Shown here piece by piece: positions 47,340-59,436 of a DNA stretch of 64,000 nt. Every line of letters starts with the position of its first letter. The stretch's first letter is position 1. The position numbers and the translations under genes are program-made. Source of the DNA: Lycorma delicatula (Eukaryota; Arthropoda; Insecta; Hemiptera; Fulgoridae). The notes below the pieces were generated by a model that was not told the DNA's origin, ran no database searches, and saw only the letters and a program-made list of their open reading frames with translations. The stretch is from positions 345,178,997 through 345,242,996 of the forward strand of contig NC_134455.1 of assembly GCF_047948215.1 (NCBI RefSeq). Direction: 5' to 3'.

Positions 47340-49000
47340 TTGCATTACTTTCCTGGCATCAGTTCTAGGGCTACGCTCCGATAAGGAAAGTATACTAATC
47401 AGCCAAAAGATGGGGTTTGGTTTTTTGCATTCCTTGACATTTCATGACCCTGGGACCCCAAATCACAGAAACGACGGGCGGGGGGGATATGTACTTTTGC
47501 GTGATTGAAGGTTAATAACTTTTGACTGGATAACAGATTCTTGAATAGACTCGAGTAGAAGGGGCAATATGTTGATGCAATTTTGGGGTAAATTTTCTTA
47601 AAATTTTGCGGTCAATTTTTTTAAAATTTTGCAAACATAACCCCATTTTATATTAAGTTCTACATGTGTGCATGCTTTTCTTATCATTTCAAAAAAAATC
47701 TGATGTGAACACCATATGACTTAAAAATAAATTTAAAGTGAGAAGTACATAAAATTTTATTTCATTAAAAACATGATTTTTTTTTATGGTTATTATTAAA
47801 TTATTATTCATCGTAAAGCTTCTTTTACAATCTTATTAATATTTATTAAAAAATGAATATTTAAAAATTAAAAAAAAACAAAATCTGATGTGGACACCAC
47901 ACTTTTTTTTTAATGTACAGTACATAAAATTTTACGACATTTTTTTTATAATCACGGGTTAATAAATATTAAATCAATATATTTAAATTAAAAAAAAAAG
48001 GAGATGAAGTCTGATTCGAACAGATGTGCCTCCCTTGTAAGATCCAAATATTTCATTAATTAAATTTTTTTGGCTATAACGCTGGAACCAATGAAAATAA
48101 ATACCACTTACGAAATATCTTTGAAAAGATCTCAATGAGGGCTTATTATTGCAGTTAAAAAAAGTCCAAAATCCAGATTTTTTTTTTGATTTTGGGTTTT
48201 TTAACACGTTTGATCCTGTCGATTATAATAAAAAAAGGGGAGGTGCACAACTAGATGTTATAACAATCCTAAATCAAAAATTTCAATATTCTACGGCTAA
48301 TACGTTTATGAGTTATGCGAGATACATACGTACAGACGTCACGCCGAAACTAGTAGAAATAAATTGAAGAATGATCAAAATGAAAATTTCCGTTGACATC
48401 TGAAAACCGAAATTTTTTCGGATCACAATACTTCCTTTACCTCGGACAAGGAAGTATAAAGTATTTTGCCGTAAAATTGTCTCCTTACCAAAAACAGAAA
48501 AAATTTATTTTTATTATTTATTGTATATTTTTTAACAGAATTTTTTATTAAGCCTTGTTAAGCATAATAATATTATAAGCTACCCAAGAAAATACATTGG
48601 GTCCATGTAGGAGGTGAAAAACCAAATCAAGTTTAAAATTGCCGATTTTATCTTTTTCAAACCTTTTTTTGGTTTATTTAAACTTTTAGTAATAATAAAC
48701 ACCGTCAAAAAAGAAATCTAGGTAACTTTTTATCGGTAATACATTTTATAGTATAGTGGATTTTGTTTTTTTACGTTCTTTCATTTAAGATTGTCAACGT
48801 AGAAAAATGAAAAGTATTTGTTGGAAGGTGATATTTGTGTTAAGGGAACAGAAATTTGTTTTAAAAATACAATATTTTTCTTTTTCAAACTTTTTTGGTA
48901 TATTTGAACATATAACGATAATTTTACAATAAAACTTCATCATCAATTACCCCTCTAAAGCGTAAAAAAATTTAAGTTAACTGTCGTCACATTTTTTTAA
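47340..49000 (+). mobile_element. Family R element, copy 3, interrupted by family P
   Basis: The left part (47340-47696) has GATGGGGTTTGGTTTTTTGC, TTTCATGACCCTGGGACCCC, TTTTGCAAACATAACCCCAT, ending CTTATCATTTC. After the P copy it resumes at about 48468 with TTGCCGTAAAATTGTCTCC, corresponding to TTGCCCAAAATTCCTTCGC of copy 2, and goes on through TTTGGTTTATTTAAACTTTT. Confidence 0.8.
47697..48458 (+). mobile_element. Family P element, copy 6, inside family R; 5' part duplicated
   Basis: Two starts are present in tandem, CTGATGTGAACACCATATGA at 47700 and CTGATGTGGACACCACAC at 47885, so the first ~185 bp are duplicated. The end is ACTTCCTTTACCTCGGACAA then GGAAGTA. Family-R sequence flanks both sides. 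Confidence 0.85.
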
Positions 49001-51062
49001 CTAGTTATGAAAAATATTTATCGATCGTCATTTTGCGTAAGAGTATCTATCGTAGCCTGAAATTTTTTACGTCAAACCTTTTATTTAATCCTCTTTAATA
49101 CAATGTTGCTTTCCCACTGTTTCCATTTAAAATATTTTGAAAAAACGTTTTGAATTTTTTTATAATTACTTGTCACACAAAGGGCCTTCCAATGAGCTGT
49201 CCCAAGCTATATCGTCTCATTAAAAAGAAAAATAAGTTTTCAACCCTTGAAAACTTAGAAAACATTTAAGGACGAAATTTTGTTTTGGTAATTTAAAAAA
49301 CAATTTTCACAGTTATGATTATTTCAAATGGTTTAAGAAGTAATATCACGTAATTTTATAGTTATCTTTGTTGGACTGAAATTTAAAAAAGTATTACCCC
49401 AAATGATTTCTTGCACCTACCGAGCGAAGGGGTGAGCGGATTTTAATTTTCTTTTCACCTAAATTCATTATTTTTTTCGGGCTTTCAATTATTGGAAATT
49501 GAATGTTACCATTGTCAATTAAGATTTTTGAGTTGGTGTGGGTAGGTGTAACGGAAAGGGTGGATTCCATCCCTTTGAAAATAATTTTAAAAAGTTCCCC
49601 CTGAGAATAGTATACATGACTGCATACAGAAATACGATGGGACTGATAACTGTTGAATAATAAATGCGGTAAGTTTTCAAATGATCACCCGGTATAGTTG
49701 AGCTTTCTTGACTACATCGATCCCGCAGGAAGCAGGATCTCTTGTTCGTAGCTTACTACATCTATAAGTTTCCCGAATAGGATATGTTAACTGAAACCTA
49801 ACAATATGGTGACCGGATATAACATCGAATCGACGTTTAGCATTAAAAAAAAGTGGCTCGTCCCCACCAGGTCTCGAACGATGATTTCCCTTTATCAAGT
49901 GGTAAACACTTAACAAAAAACGCTACTTCGACAAACGACAATATTAAATGAATATACAGTACATATAGTAATTCAAACGTCGTGGTAAGATAATTTTATT
50001 TAACGTGATATAATTTTTCTATGAATTAAACTATATTTAAAATGACTGGGCCTGTAGAATAGCTGTATTTGAACGATTAAAAAGGCTAATTTTTATACAC
50101 ATGAATACAAAATTAGTAAATACATATCTCGACTGCATACACTAAATAAGGACCTTCAATACACACAAAAGAATAAATCTGATGTCAAATGTCAACAGGT
50201 AGGTGTGTAAGGTCAAGCCGGAATTAAGTAACGTGTAACAAAAGAATAAATACATAACAATATATATTTAAACTAATTATGAAAGAAAAACTAATCGACA
50301 ACGCCCCTAACAGTTACACGTGCCAAAATCATGCTGATTAAGCATTCAGAGTATAAGTTCTCTAATATAATCGTATATATGTTATCGTATTATTGTTCGA
50401 CAAACAATAAAATTAACTGACAGTATATAAAAATAATTATCCCGTAAAATTTTTTAATAGAAAGAAAGACAAGACATATTGTTCGAAATCCAAAGTAAAA
50501 ATAACTTCAAAATAAAAATATCATATTGTTTAAAAAAAAAACTATTATACTGCAAAAAACAAACTATTAAAATTACGATAAATTGGCGACAATAAATATG
50601 AATTATGCACACCGATATGCGAAAAATGAAAAATGTTAGCTTATCCATTTGTTTATAAACGTGCGTCGTTGCTAAAAAGGATAGTTGTTATTTTTTTATT
50701 CTTAAAAAATAACAATATCCGTGTCTAATATTAAACGTGACATCAGAAATGTTTTCGTGTTAACTGAACACAATACTACTGTTACGAGAAACGACCTTAT
50801 TTTACTTCCATTGCCGTTTCTGATAAATTACTAAATCATTTTAAAATCTTTCCCCAAAGTTAAGATACGGAGCATTAGGAAAGTCGCTGTGCGGTATGCT
50901 TTAGAATTATTTGATGCAATCCGTTCTATCGGCGTTAGGTCGGTTTCCCTGTGAGTTCGTCGTGCGTTGGTCGATAATAAACCAAGTCGTCGGTTGTTGA
51001 GTTGTGATTGAACGTGCTTCGTTTCGTTTCGTTAATAAGAATCGATAGTTGCGAGAAACGTA
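49001..51062. other. Non-coding; possible SINE at 49.7-49.9
   Basis: Apart from the SINE-like segment nothing is recognisable. 50880-51060 is less A+T-rich and is likely the 5' untranslated part of the transposon whose ORF starts at 51063. Confidence 0.4.
49680..49925 (-). mobile_element. Possible third tRNA-derived SINE
   Basis: On the minus strand AAGTAGCG...TTAAGTG (weak A box) is followed 40 bp later by CGTTCGAGACCTGGTGGGG (B box), then an A/T run and a G+C-richer body to about 49680. The order is SINE-like, but there is no second copy in this window to confirm a family. Confidence 0.4.
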
Positions 51063-52016
51063 ATGGTTATTTCAATAGAGGAATGCGTTTTTCTCGTTCA
51101 ACACGTCTTTCGTGAAGGCGACAAGTATACCGATATAGTAAAGCAAAGGTTTTCAGAATTTCCAAATACTCCCCTGTTTCTCATCGCGATGCAGATCGAA
51201 CTCTTATCGAAAGAGCTCGAGCAACAGGCCCTGTTGAAGATGCTGATCGCAGTGAAAGACCACCAAAACTAAACTGACAGAAACCGCTTGATATTTCGGA
51301 TGCTGTAACCGAAAGCTCCACCAAACCCAACGCGTAAGTTAGCGCAGCAACAATATATCAGACTTGTTACGTAAAGATGGAAGAAATGAACTGAAACGTT
51401 TCCTCTACAAAGTTATGTGCATTCAAGAATTAAGTAAGACCTTTACAGATCATGCCAAAAGGCGGTAAAATGTTAACGGTTTACACGTTTTATCGACCAA
51501 AATTCCGTAGGTATCCTTGACATTACGTATTTTAAAGATGAAGCGTGGTTCATCCGAGAGGGTATATTAATTCACAAAATACACGACTGCGGTCGACAAC
51601 AACCCCCTCCCCATGAATTACACGAAGCGAAAATTGCGAATACAATGCACATCCAATCGCGTGCAATCTTTTTTGAAAATATTGTTAATTGTGATCGTTA
51701 TTATGCTGTTCATTAAACTTCATTAATCGATTAAAAGAAGTAGAATCAATCAAGTTTGGTTCCTGAAAGATGGGGTCACAATGCACGAACAGCTTACAGG
51801 TCAAGGATTTTTTTACGAAATGTCTTTGGTGAACGAATCATTTCGATGGGTTTGTGGCCTGCACGATCGCTCGATCCGACTCCCGAGTTTAATTTCAATT
51901 GGGGAGAGGGGAGAGCAGCGAAACAAGCAACGTATCACAACACACAAGGAACGACTGACGAACTAAAAAAAAAAATTGCTATAATGGCATACGTACGAGA
52001 CATTCCAGTACATTAG
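51063..52016 (+). pseudogene. Decayed transposase with DUF4817-like N-terminus (Tc1/mariner type)
   Basis: A 69-codon ORF at 51063-51272 begins MVISIEECVFLVQHVFREGD and continues KYTDIVKQRFSEFPNTP, the helix-turn-helix start of a transposase group common in arthropods (family pattern MVLS-EERVFLVE-VFRE). Beyond that, short pieces persist in changing frames: DEAW at about 51536-51547 (first catalytic Asp region), GYINSQNTR a little further, and from 51780 HNARTAYRSRIFLRNVFGER then GLWPARSLDP and DELKKKI. These equal the usual DGATAHTA and GLWPPRSPDL blocks, the SPDL block being mutated to SLDP. The middle has many stops and indels and the last part of the protein is missing. No terminal inverted repeats were recognised. 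Confidence 0.8.
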
Positions 52017-53399
52017 TCGATTAAAATATATGAAAAAAATTGAAACGTGTAAGGTGTATTGATACTGGAAAAGGTAATTTTCTACACCTTTTATAAACTA
52101 TCCCAGTTATTTTAATATCCGTTTCTATAAAATAATGAAATAAAAATACAAAGTAAAAATTAAGAGAGTTTCGTGTTACACTTACACAACAATACCAGTG
52201 CACAGCAACTTTCCGAACTCTACTGTACAATAAAAATACTTTCTTTTCCAGAAAAAAAAAATTACTCTGTCGATGAACATTTAAATAATATTAATTAAAC
52301 ATTTTTAAAAAACTCGATTTTTGCGTTTAATATGTAAATAAATATGTGCTAAAATAATTTTCATTAACTCAGTTTGAATTTGAATTTTTTTTACCGACGT
52401 TTCAAAGTACGATAGTCACACGGTGGGATTGGGAGATGAAATTGAATATTTTTAACTTTTGACGTATGGGGAGTACTATTGTACCATTCACCTGACATAA
52501 TTTCCTTACATTATATAAAATTTGTGGATCGAAAATCTCCCAAAACTATTTCATAAATTTCACTGAAATTTAGATACACTGTAGTACTGTAATTGAAGTT
52601 GTGCACGTGAAAATTTTATGAAGATTGGTCGAATAGTTCTTGAGAAACGCTCAAGTGTACAAAAAAACAACATAACCTTAATTTCAAGTTAAAAATGCCA
52701 AAAAATAACCTAAATTTGAGGTTATGTTGACTGTGTAGTGGTGTATATTTCATACGCACTTATGCAGTGAGTTATAATGTGACCGAGTTGAAACTTGATG
52801 CATGCGTGTACTGCTACTCGTAAATCGAACGTATGTAGAGTGCGTTGTACTATGAAAATCAGTGAGTTTTTCACTGCGAAAAGATGTGGCTGTCGGAAAC
52901 TAAAAATCTGTCATCTGACGTAGTTCTGCGCAAGGGTTTATTATTTAGTATCTACATGAATTAATCCAAATATTATTTGATATATTGTTTACATTTTATC
53001 ACTTATATTAACTCGCTCTTGGACTATGTATACGATATTCATGGTACGGAACGTTTTAGTCGAATTTTGATGCGCTTCCGCTTAACCATTCGCTCTGAAA
53101 TTTTGAATACAGGTTTTCTACTGCTGACAACACATTTTAGCAACATTTTCAAGTCTCTAACATGCCCCAAAGCTGCTAATTGAAAAAAATGCCCCTTGAA
53201 CTGATGCAACCTCGATTACATTCATATTTTGTTAGAGAAAGATAACCTAGCTTGTTTCGGTAAGTTTGGATCTAAAATTCGTACACGTTTGAAATGCATA
53301 ATTTTACCAAAACGTAGGACTCTACCTAATACAACAACCGACTGGAGCGAAATGATAACACCCTATTAGTTAAACAAACAAACGAGATATATATTAGGG
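52017..53399. other. Unclassified repeat-like DNA
   Basis: No coding signal; the style (GGTCGAATAGTTCTTGAGAA, CCGAGTTGAAACTTGATG) is that of old DNA transposons, but there is no second copy in the window. Confidence 0.3.
52668..52731. repeat. Short hairpin
   Basis: CAACATAACCTTAATTTCAAG and CTAAATTTGAGGTTATGTTG form an imperfect inverted repeat of about 21 bp. Confidence 0.6.
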
Positions 53400-53900
53400 T
53401 ATTCAGTTGCGACTAGAAATTCTGTACAGTAGCGACCGAATTTTTGGGAAAATTTGATACTTTTTAACCGGATCCAAATTTTCGAACGAAAATCGCAAAT
53501 ATCTTGAAAATGGTCGCGGTCCTAGCGCTCTGAAAAATCTTTTTGACCCTTTCGACGATTTGAACTCCCCATCCACTTCCAGTGGTACCCGACAGATGAC
53601 AATATTTTCAAAGTACTCCCGGGGCGCCGCGCTGTTCGGAAATTGGGAAGCGGGTGCGATGGGGTACTACCGTAATATCTCGGTAACCGCTCGTCAGATT
53701 TTCACGATTCAAACGGCGTATGTATCAAAAGGTCGAGTGCTAACTGTAAAGTATCGGGTACGGTCTTGATCAACCGGATCTTTGTTATCCGGAAATTAAA
53801 TCGTTTAGCCCTATGTTTTGATTGCACTCACTCACCGTAAAACGTACCGATCCGATCTTTCGTTAAAAATACGCTCAAACTGTGCGCTAGCGCAGTTGTA
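53400..53900. other. G+C-richer unclassified segment left of the palindrome
   Basis: Contains CTCCCGGGGCGCCGCGCTG and the palindrome TGCGCTAGCGCA (53884). The 69-codon ORF 53560-53769 has no recognisable domain. Probably part of an unrecognised transposon, perhaps the same one that carries the fold-back. Confidence 0.3.
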
Positions 53901-53956
53901 AAGTATAAACTTATGAAGACTAAAAAGTGAAAATTAAATATATATTAATTTTTTTT

Positions 53957-54500
53957 TAAACCACTCTTATATTACACTATAAAGTAGAAAATAAAAAAAT
54001 ACGTAAAAAATAAATTTTAAAAAACCACTCTTAATTAAAAGCACTAAAATGTAAAAAATAATTTTAGGACGGTATCTCAGAATGGATTTGACAACCAACT
54101 TTGATGGTGATACGTAAGACTATGAGGAAGTCACAGCTTCAAATTAAAAATTTGATCTTTTGCCAAAATTTTTTCTTATGCGTGATGAATGGTCTAAAAA
54201 GTGGGGTGCAAAGATTTGTACTTTGACACGAGCACCCCAATCTTTAGGCCATTCATCATGCATATGAAAAAATTGGGAAAAACATGAAATTTTTAATTTG
54301 AAGCTGCGACTTCCTCATAACCTTTCGTATCACTGTCAAAGTTGGTTGTCAAATCCATTCTGAGATACCGTCCTAAAATTATTTTTTACATTTTAGTGCT
54401 TTTAATTAAGAGTGGTATTTTAAAACTTATTTTTTACATATTTTTTATTTTCTACATTTTAGTGCGTTTAATGTAAGTGGTCTAATACAGAGTGGTTTTT
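53957..54500. repeat. 544-bp near-palindrome (fold-back element)
   Basis: The left half AAACCACTCTTA, CTTAATTAAAAGCACTAAAA, TTTTAGGACGGTATCTCAGA, GGATTTGACAACCAACTTTG, CATGATGAATGG-like, GTGGGGTGCAAAG is answered in reverse by the right half (GCACCCCAATC, CCATTCATCATGC, CAAAGTTGGTTGTCAAATCC, TCTGAGATACCGTCCTAAAA, TTTTAGTGCTTTTAATTAAG, AGAGTGGTTTT). Arms are about 260 bp and the centre lies near 54225. This is the form of a fold-back MITE or a long hairpin RNA source. Confidence 0.9.
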
Positions 54501-54529
54501 AAAAATTATTTATTTATGATTCTCCTCTC

Positions 54530-54602
54530 ATTAAGGTTTTACTAAAGTTTCCTTTGAACTATCCAAGCAATGACGGAACAACAAGTTCTTATTATTAATC
54601 GT
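54530..54602 (+). repeat. Family U short repeat, copy 4, partial
   Basis: AAGGTTTTACTAAAGTTTCC and TTTGAACTATCCAAGCAATG match the first half of the family. It lies just right of the big palindrome. Confidence 0.5.
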
Positions 54603-54752
54603 AGAATATTATATATATATATATATTAATAGAACCTTACATGATCCTACCCGGTAATAAGGTGTATTGGTTATTAGCATGGCTGCTAAGAAGCAACAGA
54701 TCATACCAAATTTATTAGAGAAGGTAAAACGATTTCAAAATGAAATTACTTC

Positions 54753-54754
<2 letters not shown>

Positions 54755-54814
<60 letters not shown>
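54755..54814. repeat. (CA)n microsatellite
   Basis: About 30 uninterrupted CA units, the longest CA run here. Confidence 0.95.
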
Positions 54815-54816
<2 letters not shown>

Positions 54817-55735
54817 ATCGGATAATATAAAATAAAACGGAAATAAATCTCACATGTTTAATTTTTGACATGTTCATAGGTAGGGTGATATCCTTTGAAC
54901 TTCACCATGAAAGGGAATTTCGGAGGAAAAAGCACAATTATGTATGTAAGTAAAAAAATACATATTTATTTAAAAAATCATTCACTTATTTAAAACGAAG
55001 TTTTCATTTTTATTTACACATGATTTTCGGATGAAAAAAATTACAACAAAACAATTAGGCATATTATTTCACTAATAAAAAATATATTAACGATTATACA
55101 ACCGCAGAATTATATAGAAAGTAAAAATCATTATAAAAGATGATATTTCAAATTTTAAGACAGTAATCGACTTTGTTTTTTATAAATTAAAAAATAAACT
55201 GATCATGTAAAAAAAAAGAAAAATTTTATGCACCGTCAAACCACGTTAAAGACCGAATGAATAGAGTAAGCCAACGAAGCTATAATAAGCCAAACTAACA
55301 TAACTGCACCAAAATACTGGCCACTTGCCAGTGAAATAAATAAATAAAAAACTGTTAATTAATTATAACAAACTGAAGAAAAATAAATATACAAATATAC
55401 GCAACGAAACAAGGTAGGAGCCGACCAGTCTAATCTTCGTTTCTTAATTTGAAAGTCAAAAATATTTTTATTACAAAAAACTACATGAAGGTCAAAACTA
55501 AACACGGTTAACAGACAATAACACAACGCGAAGCGACTAATTTATTTCAATGAAATATTCGTATTTCATTTCAAATGAACGCGGTTCAAGATAAACTGTT
55601 GTATTAATGTCGACCAAAACTTAACCTTACGAATATAAAAATTCCGGGAATAAGGTTATTAATAATGTAAAAAAGTATCAAATTACATTTAGACTGTTAT
55701 AAGAAACAATTATTTACTATATATTATTACTGTCC
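54815..55735. other. A+T-rich, nothing recognised
   Basis: No gene, no shared repeat. Confidence 0.5.
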
Positions 55736-56507
55736 AGGCTATGATCAAAAAAGAAAAGTACGGTAATCGGTCAAAGATTGAAAATAGACGTTTAACATTT
55801 CTTAATTTATCCTGACCCAGGGACCCCCCCCCCCCCAAAGGTGGGGATAATGTTCGTTCGTACGTACGTAAGTTGGCGTGTTTGAAGCTAACTAACGTTT
55901 AAACAGATTTTGATAACATTTTGCAAAGACGTGTATATGTGGCAATTTGTTGGTAAATTTCCAAGGGGGAGGTAGATAGTTTCTTTGGAAACAATATTCT
56001 CAAACTTTGCGAACATAACCCCACATTATATTAACCAGTTCATGCGTAGATGCTTAACTTACCTTTTTATAAAAAAAAAATCTTGCCTCCCGCCAAAATT
56101 CTCTCTTTTTCCTCAAAATCGAAAAACTTTTTTTTTTATTTATTGCATTTTTTAACAGTTTTTTAAAAATGTTTTCCTAGATGTAATGGTAGTGCAAAAA
56201 CAAAAAAAAAATACTTTGTCAAAGTTCAAAAATATCGATTTAGAATTTTAATTTTTTAGAATTGTCCAATGTTTTTTTCGTATATTTAAACTTTTAATAA
56301 TAATATTACATTAAAATTTCAATGTAATTCACCCCCACTCCAAAAAAAAGGATTCGTACGTAACTTTTATCAGTTGTACATTTTTCAGTCGAATTATTTT
56401 TAGTTTCTTCCATTTAACATCGTAAACGTAGATAAATTTAAAAAAAATTGGGGGAATGATTTTAGGGGCGGGGAACAGAGAAAAGTAAAAAAATATCGAT
56501 TTTTTTT
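55736..56507 (+). mobile_element. Family R element, copy 4
   Basis: TGATCAAAAAAGAAAAGTAC, GGTAATCGGTCAAAG, CCTGACCCAGGGACC, TACGTACGTAAGTTGGCGTG, ATTTGTTGGTAAATTT, TTTGCGAACATAACCCCACA and TATTTAAACTTTTAATAAT in family order. It is interrupted or ended by family P at 56508. Confidence 0.8.
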
Positions 56508-57152
56508 AATTCCTTGTACGACAGGAAAGTATTGTAACAGCGAAAAATTTCGGTTTTCAGATTTCAACGGAAATATCCATTTTGAACATCACTGAATCCA
56601 TTTAGACTGATTTCGGGGTAACGTTTGTACGTACGTATGTAACTCGAATAATTCAAAAGGATTAGCCGCAGAATGCTGAAATTTTGGATTTAGGACTGTT
56701 GTACCATTCAGTTGTGCACCACCCCTTTTGATTGCAATCGACTGGCCGAAAATGTCCAACAAAAGCCAGAAATCCGAAAAAGTTAGATTTTGGACTTTTA
56801 CTTAACTGGAGTAATAAGCCCTCACAGAGAGCTTTTCAACGATATTCATAAGTGGTATTTATTTTCATTGTTTCCAGAGTTATAGCCCAGTAACATTTGA
56901 ATGAATGAGGTATTTGGATCTTACCAGAGGAAGGCACATCGGTTGAATCAGACTTCACTTTATTATATTTTTTTTTTTTTATTTAAATATATTGATTTAT
57001 TAATAACTATTAAAAACGTAAAATTCCGACTGTAAAAAAAAAATTACAATAAATAATAATTCAATAAAAAAAGAAAGAAAATATGTAATAAAAAATATAG
57101 GTAATTTAATAGGCGTACAAGGAAGTCATGAGGTGTCCGCTCCGAATTTTTT
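56508..57152 (-). mobile_element. Family P element, copy 7
   Basis: Starts AATTCCTTGTACGACAGGAA and ends GGCGTACAAGGAAGTCATGA then GGTGTCC. All internal marks are present in reverse complement (GATTTCAACGGAAATATCCA, GTTGTGCACC). It abuts family R copy 4. Confidence 0.85.
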
Positions 57153-59436
57153 AAAAATTTTCTTAATTTTTCCATTATTTAAAAATAAATAACTAATAAC
57201 GAACGTATAATTTGATTCGTTAGTTACATATTTTAATGTGTCACTAAATTTTCCTCCTAAATGGTAGTCTGTCTAGGTCGAAGATCTCTGTACTCTGTAC
57301 TGGGTAGGCAGTGTCAGTTATGCAGCTATTTGGTGAGTCTTTATATTATAGTTAACAAGAGAGAAAAAATATTCCGATCTAAGTGTTGTTACGACTTAAG
57401 ACAGCCTCTCTCTCTCTATTAACTATTTTTACCTTATTTTTCCAGTTTAAAGCAACAGACAACCCTACTTATCTTTTAACGTTAAGATTCAGTGGCGATA
57501 AAAAAAAAATTATTTTTTTGAAAAATCAGACGTTATTATAATACGTGATTTATAAATAAATAGGTAGACGAAAAGATTATTAATCTTTCCACCTACTTCA
57601 AAATATATAATTCCTTTTTATTTTAAAGGCAAACTGTCAGTCGCTCATAAAATATTAAAAATCAAGTAACACATTTTTCAATTGTTACAGATGTTAAATT
57701 CAAAAATAATTACAGCATGCGGCATGAAATATTCATCATCAATTTGGAAAGCTCGCAGGGTAGGAATAAGTTGCTACAGACTACGTTCTGTCACTCCATC
57801 GGGTTGGTCTAGTGGTGAACGCGTCTTCACAAATCAGCTGATGTCGAAGCCCAGATGTTCCAACGTTCAAATCTAGTAAAGGCAGTTATATTTGTATACA
57901 TACTTGAATACTAGATCACGGATACCGATTCTTTGTGTGCTTGGGTTTCAATAAATCACACATCTCAGGAATGGTCGAACGGAGGCAGTACAAGACTACA
58001 TTTCACATACACTCATACATATCATCCTCATGTATTCTCTGAAGTAATATTTGACTTCGATTCCCGGAGGCTAAACAGGGAAAAAAGACTATGTTCTGCG
58101 CGGTACATTATTCCCAGTAATGTAAAATTAGCAGCGCTGAGACTACTTCAGAAGCTGCTGATGGAGTACTATTGCGCATCTATACATGTCTTCAAAACTT
58201 TGCCGAACGATGTATGAATTTTGTTTTGTTTGACCTAAATGATCGCTATCTTCAACCCATAATAAATAAGCGTCAAGGCTTAATAATATAACGATTAACC
58301 CGTACCGGACTTACGACTAGAAAAACTGAGAACGAATACACTGTTACATATCAGGCACTCCAAACCCGAAGAAATAAAATTTACGTTTATTACAGCCGAA
58401 AAAAAAGAGACTTCCATTCAATTAACTACAAGAAAGAATTGGATCTAGAATATAATTACTCTCAGGGAAAGCACGGGTCGAAACGATCGACGCCTACCGG
58501 ACATCAATATGCGTTATGACTGTAAGCAAGGCAGGGAAGGATAACCAATTTTTTACAACACCTGTCCTAATATAACTTCTTTTTTAAATAATTCAGTAAA
58601 CTTAGGGAGCTCGTTAATAATTTTTTTCCTAAGGACAAATAATTTTTAATCTGCCACGGACGAAGCCCTCGATATCCATGGTCGGAAAACTCAAAATAAA
58701 ATTCAAACACTAATAAAAAATATTCATACGATTCCTTTCCTAATTTATTCAATAATTTAACGTACTGTTCTAATTAAAAGTGTTAATTTACACATAATAT
58801 AATAAATAATAATAACCGGAATACAGTTCATTCTCATTATTCTAATAGCGTCGAAGGGATGTTAAGCAATTAAATAATAAAAAGAATATAATAATAAACA
58901 AAGGGATTAATAAACAAAGAAAGTAGAAGGGATGTCCGGATAATAGGAAACTGCGCATGAAAAGGCGACATTTCCGGTAGATACCGGAAGAGGTGGACAC
59001 GGCAACAATGCCAGAAACAATAGTCATCCTCATAGCATTTATGTAAAAAAAAACCAATACTCGGCTAACTTTAAATATAATACATTTTTAGACAACAATG
59101 TTTAAACATATTATGATTATAATAAGCAATATAAAATTTAATTTATTATTAAAAAAAAATAATAATCATAAATTGACTAACGAAGAAGACAATTAATTTA
59201 ATTCGTAAACATTTTAAAACGCAGAGTGCATTGCACAGAATAGTAGAATTAACAAGTTAAATTTTAAATTACATATTTATTCTATCTCTTTTAAAAATGA
59301 AAATTCTCAACACGTTTAAACATGACAATAACTGGAGAATTGCTAGATTATTGCAGAACACTTTTTTTTTCTCCGAAGTTCGATAGCGCTACCTAAAGCA
59401 GTTTCCGGGAAATTTTTGTGAAACAAAAATAAACTA
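57153..59436. other. Non-coding around a SINE-B
   Basis: (CT)n at 57408-57418. 58082-58220 is an open stretch after the SINE without recognisable domain. Otherwise A+T-rich. Confidence 0.4.
57797..58081 (+). mobile_element. SINE-B, near full length
   Basis: Plus-strand head GGGTTGGTCTAGTGGTGAAC, AAATCAGCTGATGTCGAAG, B box CGTTCAAATCTAG, body GATCACGGATACCG and GAATGGTCGAACGG, tail ATCATCCTCATG and CCCGGAGGCTAAACAGGG. Confidence 0.85.

Noticed and set aside
57933..58217. 94-codon ORF
   Set aside because: Runs mainly through a SINE-B copy.
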